A stretch of DNA of 64,000 nucleotides from assembly GCA_020465985.1 (NCBI GenBank), contig JAANYP010004404.1, forward strand, positions 1 through 64,000, written 5' to 3'. This DNA is from Centrapalus pauciflorus (taxonomy: Eukaryota > Streptophyta > Magnoliopsida > Asterales > Asteraceae). A model generated the notes under the pieces. It ran no database searches and was not told the DNA's origin. It saw only the letters and a program-made list of their open reading frames with translations. Positions 50,689-61,440 of this stretch are shown one piece after another. The number at the start of each line of letters is the position of its first letter. Positions within the stretch are counted from its first letter, which is position 1. The translations under genes and the position numbers were made by a program.

Positions 50689-51422
50689 TGCGGAAAATTA
50701 AATAACCTAACCATGCAAGAATGTAAAACCTTAAAGGGTCTAACCAAACAAGCTAAGCAACAAATTATAAAATAAAGAGATGGACAATGAAAACTAACCT
50801 TGAGAAAATTCGCAATTTTCTCCACGAAGAACGTTTCCACGAACATCCTCTGAACCGGATGCCAAGCGTCTAAAGCAAGAACGCCTCTAGTTGTTCACAC
50901 CCACTGAACAAAAGAGAAAATAACTATAACTTTTCTAAGCTCAGATCTCAGAGTCCAAAAACTGGTATCCCTTGTGATCGTCAGATAACTTAGAATTGAA
51001 TGAGCGAGGAATGAAGCAGGCAGAGGCTCCCTATTTATAGGGTTTGAGAAACCCTAGAAATTCACCCCTAAACCCATGTGGGATGGGTTCAAGGGCCGGC
51101 CCCCTTAACGAGGGTTAAGGGGTGCCCTGTTGACTATCAACTAATTGCAGTCTGGCCCTTGTAATTCCTCAATTAATTCAATTAGCTTCCAGTTAATTTA
51201 TTAATTATTAATAAATTAACAAACTAATCCATTAATCAATTATAATCAATTATTTAGTTTCCCAATTAATTTATTAAACATAATAAATTAACAAAGTAAT
51301 TAACATTATATCTTTAAGTTAATTACCTTCTCTATACTATTCATTGCATGCACCCAAAAAAGGATCCAACCTGATAACAATATATTTACAAATTAGTTGT
51401 GACTTGGACACTAATTCCAACA
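50689..51422 (-). repeat. F 3' LTR (about 734 bp)
   Basis: On the minus strand it begins TGTTGGAATTAGTGTCC after a purine-rich tract (AAGTGCGAGAC) and ends in TTTTCCGCA. Minus-strand TATAAATAG is at 51031-51039. The outer end at 50689 is set by the TG...CA rule and the change of sequence, so it may be off by a few bases. Confidence 0.72.
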
Positions 51423-52391
51423 GTCTCGCACTTGGACAAGTTGGCAACTATTTGTCTAAACACACTCTATTAGCAGCCTTCCTAGCCACCCGTTACAGCT
51501 GCCGAACTCTGAGTCACATTAGAGCCAATCCTTTAGAGAAGGATCAACTATTCCTTCGTTCTCAGATATCATAAGAAACTAAGACATGGATTATAATCAA
51601 TCTTTAGTTTCAAAATTATGTTTCTGATCTCCGATTATCTTGACTATATGAGACTGACTAATTGAACACATCAATTTCATCTCGGTCGGGCCCGACACTC
51701 TAGAATCAACGTTTAATCATCAGAGGCCCACAGATATAACTTTTCCACTAAGGCAAAAGGAATGAATACATTTTGCATACACAGCGCTAGCTAACTAATA
51801 ATATCATAACTAGATACACCCGTTATAACTGACAGTTACGCACAGTGTTTGAATGCACTAAGGTACGACAGACTAAAAAACCGGACCTTCAATGTATGTC
51901 CGTTTGAAGAATAGAGGATATTATCATCTTGGAAATACTTATGATTTAATCCATGAAGTATATTTCCAAGTGCGAGTGCCCTATACTTAAATCTCCATTA
52001 AGTACCCATGAATGTTGCAGCAATCTCTATGTTATGTCAAACCCTTGACAATCTACTAACATTCCATGACAGTCTTAATTCAATACTAACTCCCGGTAGT
52101 ACGAACGACTGAGGAATTTGAATAAAATTAATTACTCTGGAAGTTGGTTCTAAAGATGCAAAAGAAAAAACACAACGATAAACTAATAGAAGATGGAGCA
52201 CTTTGCAAATACATAAATCTCCATTATTTAATCACCAAATCTATTACAATTTCAAATCATTGTCACAATGTTTCAAATTCAAACTAACTACTAAACTTTA
52301 CATTATCTCCTAATCATATGATAACAGCATGACTACAATGTTTCGGTTGAGAAAGTGGCTTTGTGAACGGATCAGCTAGATTCTCCTCTGA
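51423..52391 (-). other. F 3' untranslated region
   Basis: Nearly 1 kb between RNase H and the LTR, no credible ORF on either strand. I see no repeat or structured element in it. Confidence 0.6.
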
Positions 52392-54838
52392 TCACACTCT
52401 CTTCACAATCACATGTCCTTCTTCAACCTTGCTATGGACAAAATGGTACTTCCGATCAATGTTCTTGGACTTTCCATGATCTTTGGGTTCTTTAGTCAAC
52501 GAAACAGCACTTTCGTTGTCACAGAATATTTGAATGGGGTCTTGAACCGTAGGGACAACTCCAAGATCACCAATGAAATTCCTCAACCAGTTGGCTTCCT
52601 TTGAGGCTTCTAAGTGTGCAATATACTCTGACTCGCAAGTACAGTCGTCCACGGTTTCCTACTTCAAACTCTTCCACGTCACGGCTCCCCCGTTCAATAA
52701 CAATACCCAACCAGACTGTGACCGATAGTCATCTCTATCTGTTTGGAAACTCGCATCGCAATAATTGGTTACTTTGAGTACATCCTGTCCACCATAGACC
52801 AAAAACTTGTCCTTAGTATTTCTTAAGTACTTTAAAATGTTCTTGACTGCCGTCCAATGACTTTCACTAGGGTCCTGCTAATGTCGACTCACCATGCTCA
52901 GAGCAAATGAGACATCAGGCCTTGTACATGTTATGGCATACATTATAGATCCTATGGCCAAAGCATATGGAACTCGACTCATTCTGTCTCGTTTCTCCTG
53001 TGTCTTCGGACTCATGTCTTTACTAATATTTATGCCATGAGCAAAGGGAAGGTTCCCTTTCTTAGACTTTTCCATACTGAACCTTTTCAATATTTTATCC
53101 AAGTACGTATCCTGGATCAGTCCTATTAGACATCTCGTTCTATCTCTATATATCTTTATACCCAGAATAAAAGCTGCATCTCCTAGATCCTTAATAGCGA
53201 AACATCTTCCCAACTAATCTTTTACACTTTGTAATGTTGGGATGTCGTTTCCTATGAGTAATATGTCATCGACATACCATACTAGGAAGACTACAGTGCT
53301 CCCACTGACCTTGACATATATGCAGGACTCATCTTCGCTTCTAGAAAATCCAAACTCTATGATTTTCTCATGAAAGAAAAGATTCCAGCTTCGAAAAGCT
53401 TGCTTAAGTCCATAAATGGACTTCTGAAGCTTACACACTTTCTTAGGATACTTTGCGTCTACAAAACCTTCGGGTTGTGGCATAAACACATCCTCTGTCA
53501 GTTTCATAGTCATGAAATGCAGCTATAGCTAGCCCTTTGCCACCAGTCCGGCTTTGTAAGCATGCACTTTCCCGTTCATATCCATTTTCTTATTGAATAT
53601 CCACTTACAACCCACCGTCTTCAGACCGGGTGTGGGATCAACCAAGTTTCAGACTTGGTTACCATACATGGATTCAATCTCACTATCCATAGCGTCCTTC
53701 CACTTGGCTGCCTCAGGGCCTGCCATCGCTTCCCAGTAGTTAGCTGGTTCGTCTAAGTCGACTAGTGTAATGTCACTAATCATATCATCCTGTTCAATAT
53801 GGAAACCATAGTACAACTCAGGAGGATTGCTAACTCTACCGGATCTGCACAATGGTAAGGATATGTCATTAGGTTCAACAGGCATGTCAGCCTCACCTTG
53901 ATGGTCAGCGTTTGCAGTTGGTTCTTCATCGGTAGAATCTTGAATCTCATCAAGATCGATCTTACTCCCATTGTCCTCTTTAGACATTATTTCACTCTCG
54001 AGGAACACTCCTCTTCGAGATACAAACACTACATTTTCATGTGGTCTGTAAAACAAATATCCAAAAGAGTCATGTGGGTAACCGACGAACAGACACTTGT
54101 CAGGAGTTTCTCGTCTAATGAAAACCTCACAACCCCATATTTTGATGTGAGTAAGGGATGGACGTTTTCCCTTCCACATCTCGTACTTTGTCTTTGAAAC
54201 CTTCTTGGTGGGTACTAGATTTAGGATATGTGCCGCTGTTTCTACTGCATAACCCCAAAACTTACCGGAAGTGTTGCTCGACTCATCATAGATTGGACCA
54301 TGTCTAACAAGTTCCTGTTTCTCCTCTCCGCAACTCCATTGAGTTGTGGTGTTCTAGGGGGAGTTAACTGGGAAACTATTCCGTAGCTTCTAAGATGATC
54401 GAGAAACTCGATACTAAGGTACTCTCCTACCCTGTCGGAGCGGAGAACCTTTATCTTTCTTCCCAGTTGATTCTCCACTTCACTTTGATATCTTTTGAAT
54501 GTCTGGAAAGTGTCGGACTTATGTTTAATCAGATAAACATATCCAAATATAGTATAGTCATCTGTAAAAGTGACATAGTACCAATTTTCCTCTTTTGTAG
54601 CACATCGGAATGGCCCACATACATCTGTGTGGACCAAGTTCAATAGTCCTTCTCCTCTTTCACACGTTCCTGTGAATGGTGATTTTGTCATCTTTCCCAG
54701 TAAACAAGATTCGCATACATCATCCGATTTTAGGTCGAATGATTCCAACACTCCATCCTTTTGGAGTTGGGCGATACGTTTCTTGTTAATGTGCCCAAGA
54801 CGACAGTGCCACAATTTGGACTTATTAATTTCGTTTTA
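52392..54838 (-). pseudogene. pol: F Pol: integrase, RT, RNase H; multiple breaks
   Basis: From 54838 downward: pre-integrase zinc domain (WHCRLGHINKKRI ... CESCLLGKM), integrase core with TDVCGPF, SDRVGEY (usually Gly for the Val) and NGVAERRN; then a linker with CRSGRVSNPP. The RT has WYVDDILLIGND near 53260, IYGLKQAFRSW and a TRPDVSFALS block. RNase H has CTCESEYIAHLEASKEANWLRNF and CDNESAVSLT. Frameshifts or stops occur near 54240, 53650, 53515, 53213 and 52655 (TAG). All essential motifs are still visible, but no full Pol can be made. Confidence 0.87.
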
Positions 54839-54889
54839 ATCAACATTAAATAATAAATTGTTATCACACTCAACAGTTTCATATATGCC

Positions 54890-55233
54890 TGTAGAATATG
54901 AAATCCTGTATGTTTCAGCACCTTTGATGATTCTTTATCATATCCCAAGAAGAAACAATGCTCAATAATTGGAAAATGATGAAGAAGACAATATGAATGT
55001 TAAAGAGAATGAAAGTGGCGGCTGCAAGAGTATTCAATATATTCAACCGTGTGTTTCACAAAAGTAACCCTAGGAGCTTTATAGCTCCATTTAATTAACT
55101 ATGGGGCATTGACACAATTGCCCCCTAGACTTTTACATAGAAAGTAAATTACAAGGAAATAAATACAAAGCTAAATCCTAAGTAAATAATTATTACAAAA
55201 CAACTCCATATGATCGAAATTAAATGTCTAACA
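54890..55233 (-). repeat. G 3' LTR (344 bp)
   Basis: On the minus strand begins TGTTAGACAT, ends AATTCTACA-like (here ATATTCTACA). A minus-strand CTATAAAG lies near 55078-55085 inside a small palindrome. It is short for an LTR. Confidence 0.93.
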
Positions 55234-55253
55234 ATCTCCGCCTTTTCGATCAT
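55210..55253 (-). other. Inverted repeat spanning the G polypurine tract and LTR start
   Basis: ATGATCGAAA (55210-55219) and TTTCGATCAT (55244-55253) are perfect 10-bp complements. Between them lie the LTR terminus and the purine tract AAGGCGGAGAT (minus strand). Same principle as in the A family, with unrelated sequence. Confidence 0.65.
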
Positions 55254-56130
55254 TTAGGAGGTCCTGGAACTCTGGCATGATCTGTCGTTTCTCGGAGTCC
55301 AAGGATGACGTCAAAGCGTCTGATCACTTGTCTCATATGTAGCCGTTTGTTCAGGAGGTCAATGCCGCTGAGGGTATCCTGTATCTCCTTTGGTGAGCAT
55401 CTTTGTTCAGGATCTGGTTGAGCATCAAAATCTTGAACTTTCAGTGTTAGCTCTGCTCTAACCGATCTGAGTGTACCATCGGAGTAACATGGAAGATCCT
55501 CAAAGCGCGTGAACCTTTTGTAGCCCTTGTAATTGACAAAAATGACACCCGGGTCTCCAGAGAGTAGAATTCTGTAAGCCGGATGATGGGCTAGAAGGAA
55601 GCTATCCTGTTCCGGTGCTCGTAGGCCCAATTTAACCAACGGCTCTCGATCGCCATTTGAAAGTCTGTGAGGCACATAATGATCGAGCGGCGGTTCATGA
55701 TTCGATCTAGGGCACCTACTGCAGTCATGTGCGACAGACGTTTTTTGATGCGATGTTTCAAGTAGTTGTGTAAAAACTCGACGTCGTCCGCACTTATGAA
55801 GTCTAGGTCATTCTCGAAGATGTCATCAGCCGTGCCATCTTCTCTTTCTACTTGAAAGGAGGGATAGTAGACTTTGGCCCTTTTGCACATGGTTATGGTT
55901 CGGAGTTTCTTTATCTTTGACTTTGAGACTTTTGACCTTCTTTCCCGGAGCATCAGTTGATAGTATTCTGCCTGTTCAGCTTTAGAGATTACAGACATCC
56001 TATCTCTAGTAACAAATTCATTTGGCATTATAGCCTTCTTCACAAAAAAACTCGTAAAATCCAGCATGGTGGTTTTTGGAACTCTTCTTATATGATCTAT
56101 AGGAACAAAACGATTAGAGTCAGTAAGCAT
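55250..56130 (-). pseudogene. G downstream ORF, function unknown, one frameshift
   Basis: Two overlapping minus-strand frames (56130-55591 and 55675-55250) form one protein of ~290 residues with a frameshift near 55640. Features: a basic region (KVSKSKIKKLRTITMCKRAK), a block around DDIFENDLDFISADDVEFLHNYLKHRIKKR, ALDRIMNRRSIIMCLTDFQMAIES, then GVIFVNYKGYKRFTRFEDL and YSDGTL. It sits where pol would be. As I recall, similar proteins are common in daisy-family repeat annotations. No catalytic motif of protease, RT, RNase H or integrase is seen. I do not know its role. Confidence 0.65.
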
Positions 56131-57581
56131 GGAAGATTTAGACTTGAGAGAATTATCTTTTTGTTGGTGAGTGGGTTTCTTAAAAGACTTGGATTTGATC
56201 TGAGTCTTTTTAGAAACCTCATTTTTAAAAGGTTTTGAACACTCACCTTTATAAATGCAGAAGAAGTTTCAGCTTTGGCCTTACCTTTATTTGATGACAC
56301 ATATGGAATTTTTGTGGAATGGGTAATTGTTTGTTCTTTTGAAAAATCTTTCAATTTTTGTGAAACCATTTCAAAATTTTCTCTGTAGATAGTTACTTCC
56401 ACAGATTGTTGAAAAGTTTGATTTACCAATTCTTCTTCGCTCTTAAGAAGAGCATCTTGAAGATCAAGAGCTTTCTTTTGAGACGACTTCAATTCCTTTT
56501 CTAAAACAGTGATTTGTTGTTGAAGAACTTTTGCAGGAATATAAAGTTGAGGAGTTGATTTTACGGTTTCTGTTTTCAATTCAGCTTCTGAATAAGTTGA
56601 CAATAAGTCTTCCTCTAACGTGGGTACTCTAGAAGGATAACTCTCGTTAAGTTCTTCATATTGAAAAGAAATTTCTTTTTCTTTATGAGCAACATGTTTC
56701 TCATTTTCTTGGTTTAAAACTTCTTTAGATGACTCAAAAAAGAAAGATTTAAGACCAGCTCCCATATAATACATGTCATAAAATAAAGGTAAAACATTTT
56801 GTGCTTTTTCCAAATATTTAGGATTTTTAAAACCGATTCGTTGTTTAGAATGGTAAAACCTAGATTCTTTGGGCTGATTTAAGTGGATAGTTTGTTCTGT
56901 TTGACCCCTTTTTAAAAATGCATCGTCAAGGGTCTTTATTCGTGAGTACAAACTTATCATTTCTTCTTCAATCATTTTATATTTTTCTAAACTGTCTATA
57001 TTCTCCATATTTACCGCATCAAACTATTTTGTAAGTACAAAAATATCTTCTTTTAATGAGAGTTTTTCTTTTGATAGTGTGTCCATGCAAGATTCAAGAT
57101 ATATATTCCTGTCCTGAACATCTACTTTTTCGATTAACATCTGTTTTATAACATTGTGATTAGTTAACCACTTTGAATGATATAATTCAGACGACTCTTT
57201 TAAAGTTTGAGCTTGATGTTCAGCCTGTACACACTTTGCAGTTTCAGCATATAATCTAGCTTGTAGATCAAGAATATGTGTGTGCAGTGTACATTCATTA
57301 TCTACAAATAAATTAGTTACATGTGCAGGAATGTAACAGGAATATACCTCACTTGTCTCAGAACCGGATGTAGAGCATTCGGGATCATCGGTTGTGGTCA
57401 TCAGACATGATGGTGGATTTTTCAATGTCTCCCACTCAGCAGCATGATCTGAGCTCTCAGCAGTGGAAATGGCACAATGCTCCAACCCAATACGATCAAC
57501 CATGTAACAGTTCTTGCCCTTGTCATCCTCCTCGTCAGTGTCTTCAGCATCCCAATAGTCTTCCTTGGCGACGAGGGCCAA
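56131..57581 (-). pseudogene. gag: G coiled-coil region of the gag polyprotein
   Basis: Two open stretches in the same phase, 57581-57024 and 57008-56097, separated by a stop near 57022. The first begins acidic (EDYWDAEDTDEEDDKGKNCYMVDR) and becomes helical; the second is a long Glu/Lys/Leu coiled coil (for example VLQQQITVLEKELKSSQKKALDLQ) ending in a Lys-rich tail. Similar coiled coils occur in SIRE-type gag. It follows the RD-repeat and knuckle region in a different phase, so a frameshift separates them. Confidence 0.65.
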
Positions 57582-57599
57582 CGCATCGGTTCTTTTCTT

Positions 57600-59010
57600 T
57601 CAGGCCTCCAGCTTTTGTTCATAATAGCCGACGTCTCTGTCAAAATTGTTCTTACACTCCCGAGAAAAGTGGCCCGGTTAACACACTGTTAACAGAGACG
57701 TTCGTCTGCGGCTTTCGGTTCTTCAGCTCTCGGCCGTTCATCTCTCCTCTCGGCCGGCCTTTTGTCGGCGCGGCGATGTTCTCTGCTGTCATCTCTCCGT
57801 CTATCTCATCTGTCATGCTCTCGCCTGTCATCTCGGCGGTCGTCCCGACGATCATCCCGATGATCGTCCCGCCTCTCATAGACCCGCCTATCATCCCTGC
57901 GATCCTCGTGCCTATCGTCTCGCCTTTCATAACGGCGATCATCTCGATAGTCGCGTCTATCGTCATACCTCCGGTCATCCCGATCATCCCTTCGGTAGTC
58001 GTCCCTGCGATAATCATCGCGTCGTTCATCCCTACGGTCAACTGAGTACCTCCGTGGACCGGTGTCATAACGGAGTTGATTGTTAGTCTTGTTGGAGAAC
58101 CGTTGTTGTTGGAGAAGATTGGTCCACAAGGCTATTTGTTCCTGTATAGAAGGTTCTTCCTCATCAAATACCTCACGTGGAGGAGAAGCATACTGCACTG
58201 CGATGACGATGAACCTGAAGCAAAGGCTGGTATTTAAATATTCGTGTTGGTAATCAAGGCGAGTGAATCATTCGGTTTCATCCCAGTATTGGCTGATAAC
58301 AACAAAGATGCCAATTGATTCACCATCAGTTTTTGTTGATCCACATCCCCTTGATACTTCTTTAGCTCCTTAAAGACGACGTTGATTGATACCTCAGGAA
58401 TGTTCATGACTCGTTTCGTGGCCCGACATGCAATCTGCCACTCGGGGGCTAAGGCGGCAAAGAACTGGATGTTGATGTCATCCCTGTCCTTCTTGATGTG
58501 CAGTTTGTTAAATTTATTTAGGACCGCACAAAACCTGGTAAACGTAGCTTGCAGAGATTCCCCGTCTTTGGCTCGGAATTCTGTAAACTTAGCTTTCGCC
58601 TCCTCAATCTTGGCACGATCATCGAGATCTGCCCCCAGCATTTGGACTTCCAATTCGTCCCACATTTCCTTGGCAGACATTTTGCTGTCGACGCCAACCA
58701 GAATATCAATGGGGAGGGCCTGATAGATTAAATATTCCACCCTCTTATCGGCATGCTGCCTGTCTCTCTCGGCGTCATTGGACGGTTCTCGTTCAACTTT
58801 GGAGGCTAAGACAGGGGGGTCAGCCTCAGGTCGGGCTGCTATTTCCCGATAATAGATGACGGGAGTCTCGGAGATGAACTGAAGCATTAAATTTCCAAGC
58901 GGTTGCATCCCAACGAATTTGAGGAACCGAGATTTTCATTGTTCATATTCATCGGGATAGAGAACAGGTGGTCTGTTCTCAGATCCGAGTACGAGAGCTT
59001 CGCGAGACAT
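57600..59010 (-). pseudogene. gag: G gag: N-terminal domain, Arg/Asp repeat region and zinc-knuckle remnant
   Basis: The natural start is the minus-strand ATG at 59010-59008 (MSREALVLGSENRPPVLYPD), first ATG after the leader. A TGA near 58937 replaces a Trp expected in this gag motif. The capsid-like domain runs 58908-58234 (AKEMWDELEVQMLG, FTRFCAVLNKFNK). A frameshift near 58210 leads to 58198-57806, an Arg/Asp repeat of about 70 residues (units such as RRDDRRDD). A single zinc-knuckle remnant with GHFSREC lies at about 57630-57690, broken by another stop or shift. A gag of this kind packages RNA; here at least three breaks are present. Confidence 0.72.
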
Positions 59011-60218
59011 GATATTTGGTGCTGATGAAAGAGATAAGATCTTAAAGGTGGAAACTTGACACGTATGAGCTGGACTCTGGAAGAATAGCACTGTGGTTGG
59101 TGCTAATTCGGATAAGACACTGATTTCGGATGGAATAGTAATTCGGATGCACTGGTTTCGGATGAACAGTGTTTCGGATGGTCAGAATCGAATTTGGATG
59201 AAATGGGTTTCGGATGGAAAGCCTAATTCGGATGAACTTTGAATTCGGATGGAGGATGTAATTCGGATGAGGTCTGATTCGGATGGACAACGTATTTCGG
59301 ATGGTTCGGATGAGGTCTGATTCGGATGGACAACCTAATTCGGATGGGGGTCTAGTTCGGATGCTTAGAAGAGTGATGGACCATACGGATGAACCGGATT
59401 CGGATGAACAGTGATGACTTCGGATAGGGAACTTCGGATGAACAGTTTGTAGTTCGGATGAAATGAGGGAACCGAATTCGGATGGTCCGAATTCGGGTGA
59501 ACAGTGGACAGGGCTAAGGAAAATGTCCAGGTAGGGGACCGAATTCGGATGGTCCGAGTTCGGGTGGTCCGAAATGGATGTGGTCCGAATTTAAAATTTA
59601 AAAATTTAAGCACAAGTCCAAAATGGTAAAATGGGAATGCCTGATCTGAACTTCGGATGGGACCGAAGTAGGGTCCGAAATGGGCATTGGGAGGTCTGAA
59701 ATTCACCTAAGGTTGGTCCGAATTGGACCGAAGTGAGGTCCGAACTAGGATGATATTTGGTCCGAATTGGGATCTTAAATGGTCCGTATTGCTACAGTAA
59801 CAGGTCCGAATTACAGCAAGTTTTTGCAGGTTTTCTAAGGCAGAACAGAGCAGAATACTATTTTATCAGTTTTAAAGCCTAAAAAAGTTTCTAAATGATT
59901 TGTAAACTATTTTAAACACTTTTGATGATTTAGAATAACCCAAAACACTTCAAATCAGTAAAGAACAAGCTAAAAACCCACTAAAAACCCATATTTTTAA
60001 TTTTTTCACAGCTCCGATTCTTGATGATTTTTATGGAAATATGGAAGTGAATGAACTCGAAATTAGTATATGGGGATATTGTGATGATTATAAGACTATA
60101 AGAACACAATAAACAAGAAAAAAACAGAGAAAAAAATGATCTAACCGAATGAAGAATGAAGAACACAAGAAAAAACCCAGCAGAATCCGAGAAGAACAAG
60201 TTGAAATCCACCTTTTGT
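59011..60218 (-). other. G leader with dense ATCCGAAT motifs
   Basis: About 1.2 kb between primer site and gag ATG. From 59085 to 59810 the motif CATCCGAAT(T) (minus-strand sense; AATTCGGATG on plus) recurs roughly 30 times at 10-25-base spacing. Frames through it read as repetitive HPN/IRI peptides and are not genes. The part 59810-60210 is plain AT-rich sequence. Confidence 0.8.
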
Positions 60219-60230
60219 GCTCTGATACCA
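60219..60230 (-). other. G primer binding site, initiator tRNA-Met type
   Basis: TGGTATCAGAGC on the minus strand, two bases from the 5' LTR. Confidence 0.92.
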
Positions 60231-60232
60231 AT

Positions 60233-60575
60233 TGTAGAATTTGAAATCCCGTATGTTTCAGCACCTTTGATGATTCTTTATCATATCCCAAGAAGAAACA
60301 GTGCTCAATAATTGGAAAATGATGAAGAAGACAATATGAATGTTAGAGAGAATGAAAGTGGCGGCTGCAAGAGTATTCAATATATTCAACCGTGTGTTTC
60401 ACAAAAGTAACCCTAGGAGCTTTATAGCTCCATTTAATTAACTATGGGGCATTGACACAATTGCCCCCTAGACTTTTACATAGAAAGTAAATTACAAGGA
60501 AATAAATACAAAGCTAAATCTAAGTAAATAATTATTACAAAACAACTCCATATGATCGAAATTAAATGTCTAACA
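60233..60575 (-). repeat. G 5' LTR (343 bp)
   Basis: Near-identical partner of 54890-55233 (four substitutions, one 1-base indel). Confidence 0.94.
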
Positions 60576-61440
60576 ACGCCATTATAAGGACAAGATTTGA
60601 ATATAAAAACATCTTTCAAATAAACCAAAATACTTCCATTATTTTTATCAAAGCTTAAAGTGTATCCATCCTTATACAAGGCAAACAGAGAATTGATGTT
60701 CCGATTCATATCGGTGAATAACACTACTTATTTAAACTAATCTCTAATCCTGATCTAAGCACGAGCTGGAACCTTCCGACTTTCTTCACAGGCGTGATCT
60801 TTCAATTCATCATGATTAGGTTCAGCTCCCCATGCTTCAGACTTCTACTATCCCTTAGTCCCTGCAATATAGAGCAAATGTGAGTACCACATCCTGTATC
60901 AAGAACCAATGAATTAGAGATAGAAGTATTATGGAGTTCGATCATGAACATACATGAAGTGCTATCCTTTTCAACCTTACCATCCTTAAGGTCCTTCGGA
61001 TATGATGGGCAACTTCGCTTCCAGTGCCCCTTGCCATTGTAGTAAAAGCATACTGCTTCCTTCGGGTCTTTTACATGCACAATTACGGACTCTGTTTTCC
61101 CTTGAGACCCTTTCTTGGACTTTCTTTTTGGGGCCTTCCAGGACGACTTCTGTTTCTTTGAAGCCTTACCGACAGTCAGCACAGGGGCCACAGGGTCTCA
61201 TCTTTCTTGATGCCTTGTTCAGCGGTTCGGAGCTAATTATGCGATTCCATAATGGACGTCTCCTTCTAATTCATATTCATTTCATAGGAGAGTACGAACT
61301 TATAATAGATAGCAAGTAATCCAGAAAGAATGATATTGGTCGAAAGTTCAGAGTCGAACACCATATTGAGTGCCTCCAGCCTATCGAGGTACCCCTTTAT
61401 CTCAAGGACGAAAGTACAGATAGAAGCTCCAGGTTTCGGC
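60576..61440 (-). pseudogene. gag-pol: F gag C-terminus and protease, truncated
   Basis: Minus-strand open stretch 61191-60802 with a nucleocapsid knuckle CFYYNGKGHWKRSC (second Cys replaced by Tyr), basic Lys/Ser-rich sequence, and the protease motif DTGCGTHIC. Upstream gag (61440-61200) is recognisable (GASICTFVLEIKGYLDRLEAL) but broken. Downstream (60800-60576) the protease-integrase linker is full of stops. Gag is cut off at ~61440. Confidence 0.75.

Larger units (their letters stand above)
54890..60575 (-). mobile_element. G: non-autonomous LTR retrotransposon with gag-like and unknown ORFs, no pol
   Basis: 5686 bp, LTRs 54890-55233 and 60233-60575, target duplications ATGCC (54885-54889) and ACGCC (60576-60580, one mismatch), initiator-Met primer site, polypurine tract. 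The LTRs differ by four substitutions and one 1-base indel in ~343 bp. The interior encodes a Copia-type gag with an Arg/Asp-repeat region, a coiled-coil region and a downstream unknown protein; no protease, integrase, RT or RNase H motif is found. It must be moved by another element's enzymes. Confidence 0.9.
50689..61440 (-). mobile_element. F: Copia retrotransposon, minus strand, 5' truncated, carrying G
   Basis: Minus-strand order from right to left: gag end and protease (61440-60576), (G inserted), integrase, RT, RNase H (54889-52392), 3' UTR, 3' LTR (51422-50689). The 5' LTR, leader and gag start are missing at the ~61440 junction. The lineage is not SIRE; I do not assign it further. 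Confidence 0.83.

Noticed and set aside
57392..58045. Plus-strand frame of ~217 codons rich in Ile, Pro and Val
   Set aside because: Antisense of the Arg/Asp repeat of G gag; the sense strand has the known gag context.
59042..59706. Minus-strand frames reading HPN/IRI repeats
   Set aside because: Products of the ATCCGAAT array in the G leader, not a gene.
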